A stretch of 64,000 nucleotides of DNA from Camellia lanceoleosa (taxonomy: Eukaryota > Streptophyta > Magnoliopsida > Ericales > Theaceae), in contig CM045770.1 in NCBI GenBank assembly GCA_025200525.1, positions 132,646,200-132,710,199 on the forward strand. Reading direction: 5' to 3'. This document shows, piece by piece, positions 53,146 to 63,336 of this stretch. The number at the start of each line of letters is the position of its first letter. The first letter of the stretch is position 1. The translations under genes were made by a program, and so were the position numbers. The notes beneath the pieces are model-generated. The model did not search any database, was not told where the DNA came from, and saw only the letters and a program-made list of their open reading frames with translations.

Positions 53146-54123
53146 GAACTTAGAGTGTTATCCCATGGATATACGTATCTTCCAGGATCACCACTGTTTG
53201 CAGATATTTCCATAATTTATTTAAAGGTTTTAATAATTTTAAAGTCTTACATAAGGAAACAGAGTGAATTTGGACACATAGTCTTCATAGACAATAATCT
53301 TTTTAGTAGTCAAGTTGTTGTGCCAAAAATGATACCTTGGCAGAATATTACCTTTCCGAAAAGATGGCATATTCCAATTGTTGTTCCGACCAGACCTATC
53401 ATTAGACAATCATTGGATGATGTCATACAGACTCAAGGCGGTAATGTATACCTTATCTTCAATAGGCCACATCAGCCATTGTGCAGAAGTATGTCAAGTA
53501 CCAGTTATAGAATAGCTTCATCCTACATAGTGGATTTATCTCAGTCTTCTAGACAGTCTACTTCAAAAACTATAGAGTCAGTCTTGCAAGGAATGCCTTC
53601 CAGACCTCCTAGTGACACCAACCTTGACAATACTACAGATCCAGTAGTTCAGGGAATCCAATTTTTAGAAAATCAAATACCACATGGTGTTTATGAATCC
53701 ATAAGGCCTTATAGCCCTACAAAAAGCGATATGAATTTTGAAATTTAATGGATTTTACACCAGGAAGTGAAAATCGTAAAATCTTAAACCATGATTTTTT
53801 ATAGGAGAAATATAGAGAATTTAGAAAATGGTATTTTGAAAACCATAGTGAATTACAGTTAGAATAACTTAAAATACAGTATTATGCTCATCTAAAGCAA
53901 CACCAGCAGCTTCAATCTTTTCCTTTATGGTATATAGGAAAATATAATGGTTCCAGAATCGCAAATTAATGTTCTTGAAAATATACAGAAAACTTGGGTA
54001 ACAACAGATGGCCAGAGTATTACTTCTGTTCATCCACCTCCCCAATCATTGGAACTCAAGCCTAGTTTAATTATAAGTTCAAATAAACCTCTAGTTATTA
54101 CATCCCCTGTTGAAACTCCAGAA
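53146..54123 (+). pseudogene. Caulimovirid movement-protein fragment, delta (best clean delta)
   Basis: Open for 201 codons (53143-53748) in fully clean sequence: LSHGYTYLPGSPLF, PKMIPWQNITFPKRW, RPIIRQSLDDVIQTQGG, then a linker ending SDMNFEI*. The polyprotein-like part follows after stops and shifts (53947-54294 reopens). The 5' edge is also the 5' edge of the antisense kinase, so the chimeric junction lies at about 53140. Confidence 0.7.
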
Positions 54124-54553
54124 CATCTATCGCACGGTCATCTCACGTTGTGCATCTATCGCGCACGTCATCCTCATATATCTATTGCACAATCATCTCG
54201 TTATGTATCTATCACACGTTCCTTCATGCATTTATATGCGATCATGTCACATTGTGCATCTATCGCTACGTTCAATCGTTCATCTATCGCATGATCATCT
54301 CATGTTGTGCATCGATCGCACGACCATCTCACGTTGTTCATCTATCACGAACATTTCCATCATGCATCTATCGCACGAACATCTCACGTTGTGCGTCTAT
54401 CGTGCACGTTCCCATCATGCATCTATTGTACAACGATCTTACGTTGTGCATCATTGGCGCACATTCCCATCATGCATCCATCGTGCATCCATCACACGTT
54501 CATCTCACGTTGTTCATCTATCGTGCACGTTCCCATCGTGCATCTATCGCACG
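54124..54553. repeat. Minisatellite, delta (full)
   Basis: About eight units. 54150-54280 is noisy type II, the rest clean. Contains the intact ACATTCCC (54461-54468) that served as left breakpoint in the delta' deletion. Confidence 0.94.
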
Positions 54554-54745
54554 ATCAATGACAAGAGCTGATGGGCAAGGATGTAAACTAATATTTACCC
54601 CATTAACAGCATCAACCAAACTGGAATTTCATATACTTCAAGGGCATTGATTGTCAAATTTTAAACATTAAGGTGGTAAAATGTAAAATGGTAATAGCAA
54701 ATGGGGATTTATTATAATTTATTGTAAAGTATTCTCTAATTAAAC

Positions 54746-56017
54746 TTAAACACTGACCTGTTCACCTAACGGGTCGTTGAAATGGACAACAAGGTTTCGG
54801 CAATAGACAGAAATATTTTTAAAATCATTCGGTTCGCCTTTTCTTTACTCTTTACTATAGTCAAGCACTTTGCACATGCGATTCCCTTTCTCTTTCGAAA
54901 CAACTAATTCCCAATTCAATACACCCATCACCTCTAGACTTGAAGAAACATAAAAATGTGCTTTATTCAAATCAAAAGTACCATGACCACTAACAACATC
55001 ATTCATACTATCTATAAAATGCAGATTCTGAGAAGGGGTATAAAACGCAGGGTCATTTAATATCCAGTCTAGATGAATACCCCTACTACAAAACAAATGA
55101 GAAATTAAATTAGCTATGCATAATCATTTTTTTTTTTAAATGAGAAACAAAAAACTATTAGAAACCACAAAATACTTAATTAACTCACACGAGTTCCATT
55201 GTCGACAAATTTTCAACGAAACATTTAAAGGGTAGGGAAACCTTTTCCTTTTTCAACTATTCGTCGACATCTTATTCGTTGACATCCTGTTCGTTGCCAT
55301 TCCATTTTAATGGAAACAACAAAACCCTAACCATCATTTTCCTCAAAGCAACAAAGTCATTTCTGGTTTCCCTTTTGAATTCTACAACAACAAACAACAT
55401 TACCAAATTTCAGTATATATATATTAAATTTGAAAAACATAAATAACAAAACATATGCCTTGTGAACTTTTAGCTTTAGCAACACATAATAATTTCGCAC
55501 GATTGTTGACTATAGAAACGCTGCTTTCCAACCTCCCACAATAGCAGGACACAGAAAGGTTCATAGCGTACAAATACTGGAGTCCAAAGATAACATCCCT
55601 GTGACAAAAAAAAAAAAAACATTTAGTAATTAACAATAATAATTAATCAATTTAAACATAAACAAAATAGCCAAATTAATATTTACCAAAATAACTCAAT
55701 AATATGATCTTAATGAAGTGCCACCAGCTACCCCTTTTGCTCCATGTGCAACAATAATTTATGGGCCATGTCTCCAAATTATCTCCAATCTTTTCCATAA
55801 TAATATCATATCCTTGCACAAAATGAACATCTATGATGCGCTCATTATTTAAAGTCTTTAATTCCTAAAATTGAGCCTTGGCATCCATAGCATTTTTAAA
55901 ATGGCCAATACTTATTTCAAACATCTTGCCTTGTTTATTCACCAAATCCTCCATAAGCGAAGTACATCCACTAGAAAAAAAGAGCCCCACGATCGAACTA
56001 ATCTATCAAAGTTTTAG
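54746..56017 (-). pseudogene. Kinase/KEN-like pseudogene, delta (full)
   Basis: The KEN-like exon (54845-55096) stops at the delta-specific YSKE*. Exon C has the common TAG. Exon B is open (GLQYLYAMNLSVSCYCGRLE within 55424-55636). Exon A has QF*ELK. Intron 2 contains the right breakpoint ACATTACC (55397-55404) of the delta' deletion. Confidence 0.67.
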
Positions 56018-56893
56018 AACTTAGAGTGTTATCCCATGGATATCGTATCTTCGGGATCACCACCTTTTATAGTTATTTCGAGAATTTATTTAAGGGTTTT
56101 AACAACTTTAAAGCCTTACATACGGAAGCTTGAGTGAATTAGGACACTTGTCTTAATAGACACTAATCTTTTGGTAGTCAAGTTGTTGTGCCAAAAATGA
56201 TACCTTGGCGAATATTACTTTTCGAGAAAGATGGCGTATTCCCAATCTTTGTTCGGCCGGACCTATCATTAGACAATCATTGGATGATGTCATACAGACT
56301 CAAGGCAGTAATGTATACCTCACATTCAACAGGCCACATTGGCCATTGTCCAGAAGTATGTCAAGTACCAGTTATAGAATTGCTCTATCCTATAGAGTGG
56401 ATCTACCTGAGTCTTCTAGATAATCTACTTCAAAACCTATAGAGTCAGTCCTACAAGGAATGTCTTCCAGACCTCCTAGTGACACCAACCCTGACAATAC
56501 TAAAGATCCAGTAGTTCAGGGAATCCAATTTTCAGAAAATCAAATACCAGATGGTGTTTATGAATCTAGAAGGCCTTATAGCCCTGCAGCAAGCGATATG
56601 AATTTTGCACCAGGAAGTTAAAATTGTAAAATCCCAAACCAGGATTTTTACAAGAAAAATGCAGAGAATTTAGAAAATGGTATTTTGAAAACCATAGTGA
56701 ATTACGGTTGCAACAACTTAAAATACAGTATTATGCTCATCTAGAGCAACACCAGCAACTTCATTCTTTTCCTTTATGGTATAAGGAAAATATAATGGTT
56801 CCAGAATCACTGGAACCATTGGGACTCAAGCCTAGTAGAATTATAAGTTCAAATAAACCACTAGTTATTACAGCCTTTGTTGAAAGTCCAGAA
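56018..56893 (+). pseudogene. Caulimovirid movement-protein fragment, epsilon
   Basis: Noisy type II until about 56290, then clean. The polyprotein-like part is open from 56708 to 57244 and continues through the whole minisatellite in one frame, separated from the upstream movement-protein frame by the single NFAPGS* stop. Confidence 0.66.
56797..56817. repeat. Perfect 8-bp inverted repeat at the epsilon deletion junction
   Basis: GGTTCCAG-AATCA-CTGGAACC, identical to the beta copies, which argues for common descent of beta and epsilon units. Confidence 0.92.
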
Positions 56894-57238
56894 CGTCTAT
56901 CCCTTGTGTTCTCATCTTACATCTATCACACGATCATCTCACGTTGTGCACCTATCGCGCACGTCCCCCCCATGCATCTATTGCACAATCATCTCACGTT
57001 GTGCATCTATCGCCGGCGTTTCCCTTGTGCATCTATAGCACGTTCATCTCACGTTGTGCATCTATTGCGCACGTTCCTATTGTGCTTCTATCGCACGATC
57101 ATCTCACGTTGTGCATCGTTCGCACGACCATCTCACGTTGTGCTTCTGTCGCGCATGTTCCCATCATGCATCTATCATATGATGATCTCACATTGTGCGT
57201 CATTGGCGCACGTTCCCATCGTGCATCTATTGCACGAT
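56894..57238. repeat. Minisatellite, epsilon (clean reference)
   Basis: 345 bp, about 6.3 units, clean. Three fewer units than gamma or zeta; the missing units are internal, because both ends align with the other subfamilies. Confidence 0.96.
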
Positions 57239-57422
57239 CAATGACAAGGGTTGATGGGCAAGGAGGTAAACTAATATTTAAAGCATTAACATCATCAACC
57301 AAACTGGAATTTCATATACTTCAACGGGGTTGATTGTCAAATTTTAAACATTAAGGTGGTAAAATGTAAAATGGTAATAGCAAAAAGGGATTTATTATAA
57401 TTTATTGTAAAGTATTCTCTAA

Positions 57423-58703
57423 TTAAACTTGAAGATTAACCTCATCACCTAACGAATTAGTTAAAATGGACAACAAGGTTTCGGCAATAGACAGAAATAT
57501 TTTTAAAATCAATCGGTTCGCCTTTTCTTGACTCTTTATTATAGTCAAGCACTTCGCACATGCGATTCCCTTTCTGTTTCGGAACAACTAATTGCCAATT
57601 CAATACACCCATCACCTCTAGACTGGAAGAAATATAAAAATGTGTTTTATTCAAATCAAAAGTACCATTACCACGAACAACATCATTCATACTATCTATA
57701 AAATACAGCTTCTGAGAAGGGGTATCAAATGCAGGGCCATCTAATATGCAGTTTGGATGAATACCACAACTGCAAAAGAAATGAGAAACTAAATTAGCTA
57801 TGTAGAATTATTTTTTTAAAATGGGAAACAAAAAAACTATTATAAACCTCAAAACACTTAATTAACTCACACGAGTTCCGTTGTCGACAAATTTCCAATG
57901 AAATATTTAAAGGGTAGGGAAACCTTTTGCTTTTTCAACTGTTTGCCGACATCTTGTTCGTTGACATCTTGTTTGTCGCCATTCCATTTTAATGGAAATA
58001 ACAAAACTCTAACCATCATTCTCCTGAAAGCAACCAAGTCACTTCTGATTTCCTTTTTGAATTCTACAACAACAAACAACATTACAAAAATTCAATTTTT
58101 TTTTCTTTTAAAAAAATTTGAAAAACATAAATAACGAAACATATACCTTGTGAACTTTTTGCTTTAGCAACACATAATAATTTCGCACGATTCTTGACGA
58201 CAGAAACGCTACTTTCCAACCTCCCACAATAGTAGGACACAAAAGGGTTCCTAGCGTACAAATACTGGAGTCCAAATATAACATCCCTGCAACAAAGAAA
58301 AAACATTATGTAATAAACAATAATAATTAATCAATTTCAACATAAACATAATAGCCAAATTAATATTTATCTAAATAATTCAATAAAATGATCTTTAATA
58401 AAGTGCCACTAGCTACCCCTTTGACTCCGTGTGCGATAATAATTGTTAGCCCATGTCTCCAAGTTATCTCCAATCTTTTCCATAACAATATCAGATCCTT
58501 GCACAAAATGAACGTCTATGATGCGTTCATTATTTAAAGTCTTTAATTCATAAAATTGAGCCTTGGCATCCGCAGCATTTTTAAAATGGCCAATACTTAT
58601 TTCAAACATCTTGCTATGTTCATTCACCAAATCATCCGCAAACGAAGTATATCCACTAGAAAAATAGAGCCCCTAATCCCGAACTAATCTATCAAAAGTT
58701 TTA
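57423..58703 (-). pseudogene. Kinase/KEN-like pseudogene, epsilon (least damaged subfamily)
   Basis: Exon C is completely open here (57867-58082 covers it: RSDLVAFRRMMVRVLLFPLK to NLSTTELV), because the CAG that is TAG in all other subfamilies is kept. Exon B is open (GLQYLYARNPFVSYYCGRLE). The KEN-like exon is open from the intron 3 acceptor to a noisy patch (AACGAATTAGTT near 57450). Exon A (58409-58630) has one real lesion, TAG after SQRGS where beta and zeta have CGG or TGG. Even if read, the catalytic HRD, Lys and DFG positions are changed. Confidence 0.68.
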
Positions 58704-59677
58704 GAACTTAGAGTGTTATCCCATGGATATACGTATTTTCCAGGATCACCACGATTTACAGTTATATCCAAAATTTATTTAAAGGTTTTAACAACTTTAA
58801 ACCCTTACATACGGAAACAGAGTGAATTAGGACACACAGTCTTAATAGACACTAATCTTTTTAGTAGTCAAGTTGCTGTGCCGAAAATGATACCTTGGCA
58901 GAATATTACTTTTCCCGAAAGAAGGCATATTCCCAATGCTGTTCCAGCCAGACCTATCATTTGACAATCACTGGATGATGTCATACTCAAGGCGGTAATG
59001 TATACCTCACCTTTAATAGGCCACATCAGCCATTGTCCAGAAGTATGTCAAGTACCAGTTATAGAACAGTTCCATCCTACAGAGTGGATTTACCTAAGCC
59101 TTCCAGACAGTCTACTTCAGAACCTATAGAGTCAGTCTTGCAAGGAATGCGTTCCAAACCTCCTAGTGACGCCAACCCTGACAATACTACAGATCCAGTA
59201 GTTCAGGGAATCCAATTTTCGGAAAACCAAATACCACATGGTGTTTATGAATCCAGAAGGCCTTATAGCCCTACAACAAGCGATGTGAATTTTGAAATTT
59301 TATGGGTTTTACACCAGGAAGTGAAAATCGTAAAATCCTAAACCAGGATGTTTTACAGGAAAAATATAGAAAATTTACAAAATGGTATTTTGAAAACCAT
59401 AGTGAATTCTGATTACAACGACTTAAAATCTGATATTATGCTCATCTAAAGCAACACCAGGAACTTCAATCTTTTCCTTTATGGTATATAGAAAGATATA
59501 ATGGTTCTAGAATCACAAATTAATGTTCATGAAAATATGCAGAAAACTTAGGTAACAACAGATGGCCAAAGTATTACTTCTGTTCATCCACCTCCCCAAT
59601 CATTGGAACTGAAGCCTAGTGCAATTATAAGTTCAAATAAACCACTAGTTATTATAGTCTTTGTTCAAAGTCCAGAA
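58704..59677 (+). pseudogene. Caulimovirid movement-protein fragment, zeta
   Basis: Clean. Open at 58713-58964, ended by the zeta-specific TGA in RPII*QSLDD, then 59033-59341 in the same frame to EVKIVKS. The KWYFENHSE segment follows in a shifted frame. Confidence 0.67.
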
Positions 59678-60186
59678 CGTCTATCCCACACGTTCCCGTC
59701 TTGCATCTATCGCACGGTCATCTCATGTTGTGCATCTATCATGCACGTCCCCCTCATACTTCTATTGCACAATCATCTCACGTTGTGCATCTATCGCACA
59801 CATTCCCTTCGTGCATCTATAGCACGATCATGTCACACTGTGCATCTATCGCACACGTTCCCATCGTGCATCTATCGTATTATCATCTCACGTTGTGCAT
59901 CGATCGCATGACCATCTCATGGTGTGCATCTGTCACGGACGTTTCCATCGTGCATCTATCGCACGAACATCTCACGTTGTTCATCTATTGCGCACGTTCC
60001 CGTCATGCATCTATCGCACAATGATCTCACGTTGTGCATCATTGGCGTACGTTCCCATCGTGCATCCATCGCACGTTCATCTCACGTTGTGCATCTATCC
60101 CGCACGTTCCCATCGTGCATCTATCACATGATAATCTCACGTTGTGCATCTATCGCCGACGTTCCCATCGTGCATATATCGCACGA
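59678..60186. repeat. Minisatellite, zeta (clean reference)
   Basis: 509 bp, about 9.3 units, clean. Long overlapping + frames with similar peptides (59701-60024, 59895-60131, 59924-60193) arise because 55 is not a multiple of 3 and the unit has no stop in any + frame. Confidence 0.96.
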
Positions 60187-60371
60187 TCAATGACAAGAGC
60201 CGATGGGCAAGGATGTAAACTACTATTTACCCCATTAACAGCATCAACCAAACTGGAATTTCATATACTTGAAGGGCATTGATTGCCAAATTTTCAACAT
60301 TAAGGTGTTAAAATGTAAAATGGTAATAGCAAATGGGGATTTATTAAAATTTATTTTAAAGTATTCTCTAG
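60187..60371. other. Spacer between minisatellite and kinase pseudogene (reference copy)
   Basis: About 185 bp, present in every monomer except delta'. From the array side it reads TCAATGACAAGAG, GGCAAGGATGTAAAC, CCATTAACAGCATCAACC, then AT-rich sequence to the kinase stop codon. On the - strand it is the 3' flank of the kinase pseudogene. No gene recognised. Confidence 0.8.
60340..60355 (-). terminator. Two AATAAA poly(A)-signal-like hexamers
   Basis: On the - strand, AATAAA occurs at 60355-60350 and 60345-60340, beginning 17 and 27 nt past the TAA stop (60372-60374). Clean copies of other monomers show the same pair (TTTATTATAATTTATT on +). They fit the 3' end of the former kinase gene; use is not shown. 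Confidence 0.45.
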
Positions 60372-61647
60372 TTAAACTTGAACACTGACCTCTTCACCTA
60401 ACGGGTCGTTGAAATGGACAACAAGGTTTCGGCAATAGACAGAAATATTTTAAAAATTATTCGGCTCGCCTTTTCTTAACTCTTTACTATAGTCAAGCAC
60501 TTCGCACATGCGATTCCCTTTCTCTTTCGGAACAACTAATTCCTAATTCAATCCACCCATCACCTCTAGACTTGAAAAAATATAAAAATGTGCTTTATTC
60601 AAATCAAAAGTACCATGACCACGAACAACATCATTCATACCATCTATAAAATGCAGCTTCTGAGAAGGGGTATAAAATGCAGGTTCATTTAATATCCAGT
60701 CTAGATGAATACCCCTATTGCAAAACAAATGAGAAATAAAATTAGCTATGCATAGTCATTTTTTTTTAAATGACAAACAAAAAACTATTATAAACCAAAA
60801 AATACTTAATTAACTCACACGAGTTCCGTTGTCAACAAATTTTCAATGAAACATTTAAAGGGTAGGGAAACCTTTTTCTTTTTCAACTATTCGTCAACAT
60901 CTTATTCATTGACATCTTGTTCGTTGCCATTCCGTTTTAATGGAAACAACAAAACTCTAACCGTCATTCTCCTCAAAGCAACCAAGTAATTTCTGGTTTC
61001 CCTTTTGAATTCTACAACAACAAACAACATTACCAACATTCAATATATATATATTTTTAATTTGAAAAACATAAATAACAAAACATATACCTTGTGAAAT
61101 TTTAGCTTTAGCAGCACATAATAATTCCACATGATTCTTGACGATAGAAACGCTGCTTTCCAACCTCCCACAGTAGTAGGACATAGAAGGGTTCCCAGCG
61201 TACAAATACTGGGGTCCAAAGATAACATCCCTGCGACAAAGAAAAAACATAAAGTAATAAACAATAATAATTAATCAATTTAAACATAAACAAAATAGCC
61301 AAATTAATATTTACCAAAATAATTCAATAAAATGATCTTTAATGAAGTGCCACCAGCTACCTCTTTGACTCCATGTGCAATAATAATTGTTGGCCCATGT
61401 CTCCAAATTATCCCCTATCTTTTCCATAATAATATTAGATCCTTGCACAAAATGAACGTCTATGATGCGTTCATTATTTAAAGTCTTTAATTCATAAAAT
61501 TGAGCCTTGGCATCCATAGCATATTTAAAATGGCCAATATTTATTTGAAACATCTTGCCTTGTTCATTCACCAAATCCTTCGCAAACGAAGTACATCCAC
61601 AAGAAAAATAGAGCCCCTGATCCCGAACTAATCTATCAAAAGTTTTA
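60372..61647 (-). pseudogene. Kinase/KEN-like pseudogene, zeta (exon-model reference)
   Basis: Four exons with GT-AG introns join in phase. Exon A is about 61315-61647, intron 1 61231-61314, exon B 61091-61230, intron 2 61012-61090, exon C 60819-61011, intron 3 about 60715-60818, exon D 60372-60714. Exon A gives a kinase N-lobe pattern: SIGHFK/INIGHFK at the beta3 strand, MDAKAQFYELKTLNNERI as helix C and following strand, and IIMEKIGDNLETW as hinge. The A-B junction gives ELFWDVIFG.QYLY (helix E). YYCGRLESSVSI stands where HRDLKxxN is expected, so catalytic Asp, Lys and Asn are absent. Exon D resembles the start of an IRE1/RNase L KEN domain (FYTPSQKLHFIDGMNDVV, CRNLVVHF) and stops early. 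Lesions are TAA and TAG in exon C. The family call is by eye; a generic kinase relic is the alternative. Confidence 0.66.
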
Positions 61648-62625
61648 GAACTTAGAGTGTTATCCCATGGATATACGTATCTTCCAGGATCACCACCGTT
61701 TGCAGTTATTTCCAGAATTTATTTAAAGGTTTTAACAACTTTAAAGCCTTACATCTGAAGCTTGATGTGAATTTGGACACACAGTCTTCATAGACACTAA
61801 TTTTTTAGTAGTCAAGTTGCTGTGCCAAAAATGATACGTTGGCAGAATATTACTTTTCCGAAAAGATGGCATATTCCCAATGTTGTTCCGACCAAACCTA
61901 TCATTAGACAATCATTGGATGATGTCATACAGACTCAAGGCGATAATATATACCTCATCTTCAATAGGCCACATCGGCCATTGTCCAGAAGTATGTCAAG
62001 TACCAGTTATAGAATAGCTCCATCCTACATAGTGGATTTACTTGAGTCTTCCAGACAATCTACTTCAGAACCTATAGAGTCAGTCTTTCATGGAATGCCT
62101 TCCAGACCTCCTAGTGACACCAACCCTGACAATACTACAAATCGAGTAGTTTAGGGAATCCAATTTTTAGAAAATCAAATACCTGATGGTGTTGATGAAT
62201 CCAGAAGGCCTTATAGCTATACAACAAGCGATATGAATTTTGAAATTTAATAGATTTTACACTAGGAAGTGAAAATGGTAAAATCCTAAACCATGATTTT
62301 TTACAAGAAAAATACAGAGAATTTAGAAAATGGTATTTTGAAAACCATAGTGAATTACAGTTACAACAGCTTAAAATACAGTATTATGCTCATCTGAAGC
62401 AACCCTAGCAACTTCAATCGTTTCCTTTATGGTATATAGGAAAATATAATGGTTCCATAATCACAAATTAATGTTCTTGAAAATATACAGAAAACTTGGG
62501 TAACAACAGATGGCCAAAGTATTACTTCTGTTCAGCCACCTCCCCAATCATTGGAACTCAGGCCTAGTGAAATTATAAGTTCAAATAGACCACTAGTTAT
62601 TACATCCCTTGTTGAAACTCCAGAA
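61648..62625 (+). pseudogene. Caulimovirid movement-protein fragment, alpha
   Basis: Mostly clean, with one noisy patch at 61750-61770 (TCTGAAGCTTGATG). Open at 61822-62154 up to the alpha-specific NTTNRVV*. The VTTDGQSITSVQPPPQSLEL-type segment (62480-62560) lies just before the minisatellite. Confidence 0.66.
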
Positions 62626-63146
62626 CATCTATCCCACACGTTCTCGTCTTTCATCTATCGCATGGTCATATCATGTTGTGCATCTATAGCGCTCGTCTCC
62701 CTCGTACATCTATTGCACAATCATTTCACGTTATGCATCTATCGCACACGTTCCCTTCGTGCATTTATAGCACGATCATGTCACGTTGTGCATCTATCGC
62801 ACACGTTCCCATCGTGCATCTATCGCACGATCATCTCATGTTCTGCATCGATCGCATGACAATCTCACACTGTGCATCTATCACGGACGTTTCCATCGTG
62901 CATCTATCGCACGAACATCTCACATTGTGCATCTACCGCGCACGTTCCCATCATGCCTCTATCGCACAATGATCTCACGTTGTGTATCATTTGCGCACGC
63001 TTCCATCGTGCATCCATCGTGCATCCATCGCACGTTCATCTCACGTTGTGCATCTATCACGCATGTTCCCATCGTGCATCTATCACACGATAATCTCACA
63101 TTGTGCATCTTTCGCCCACGTTCCCATCGTGCATCTATCGCACAAT
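62626..63146. repeat. Minisatellite, alpha (clean reference)
   Basis: 521 bp, about 9.5 units, clean. Includes the 11-bp duplication (63008-63029) shared with delta. A perfect 7-bp stem, 7-nt loop hairpin (ATCGTGC-ATCTATC-GCACGAT) lies at 62811-62831. Confidence 0.96.
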
Positions 63147-63336
63147 CAATGACAAGAGCTGATGAGCAAGGATGTAAACTAATATTTACCCCATTAACAG
63201 CATCAACCAAACTGGAATTTCATATACTTCAAGGGCATTGATTGTCAAATTTTAAACATTAAGGTGGTAAAATGTAAAATGGTAGTAGCAAATGGGGATT
63301 TATTATAATTTATTGCAAAGTATTCTCTAATTAAAC

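Noticed and set aside
59678..60186. Possible CRISPR array (26-29-bp repeated words)
   Set aside because: The whole 55-bp unit is repetitive with no unique spacers, there are no cas genes, and the context has introns and plant-type sequences. It is a minisatellite.
60187..60371. Spacer as an LTR edge or transposon terminal repeat
   Set aside because: No flanking inverted repeat, target-site duplication, primer-binding site or polypurine tract could be found on either side; it fits a gene 3' flank.
62551..63241. Multiple 80-180-codon + strand frames over the minisatellites taken as real proteins
   Set aside because: The unit lacks stops in all + frames, so overlapping frames arise automatically. 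The peptides are the same repeat in three phases and no start context or independent conservation was found.
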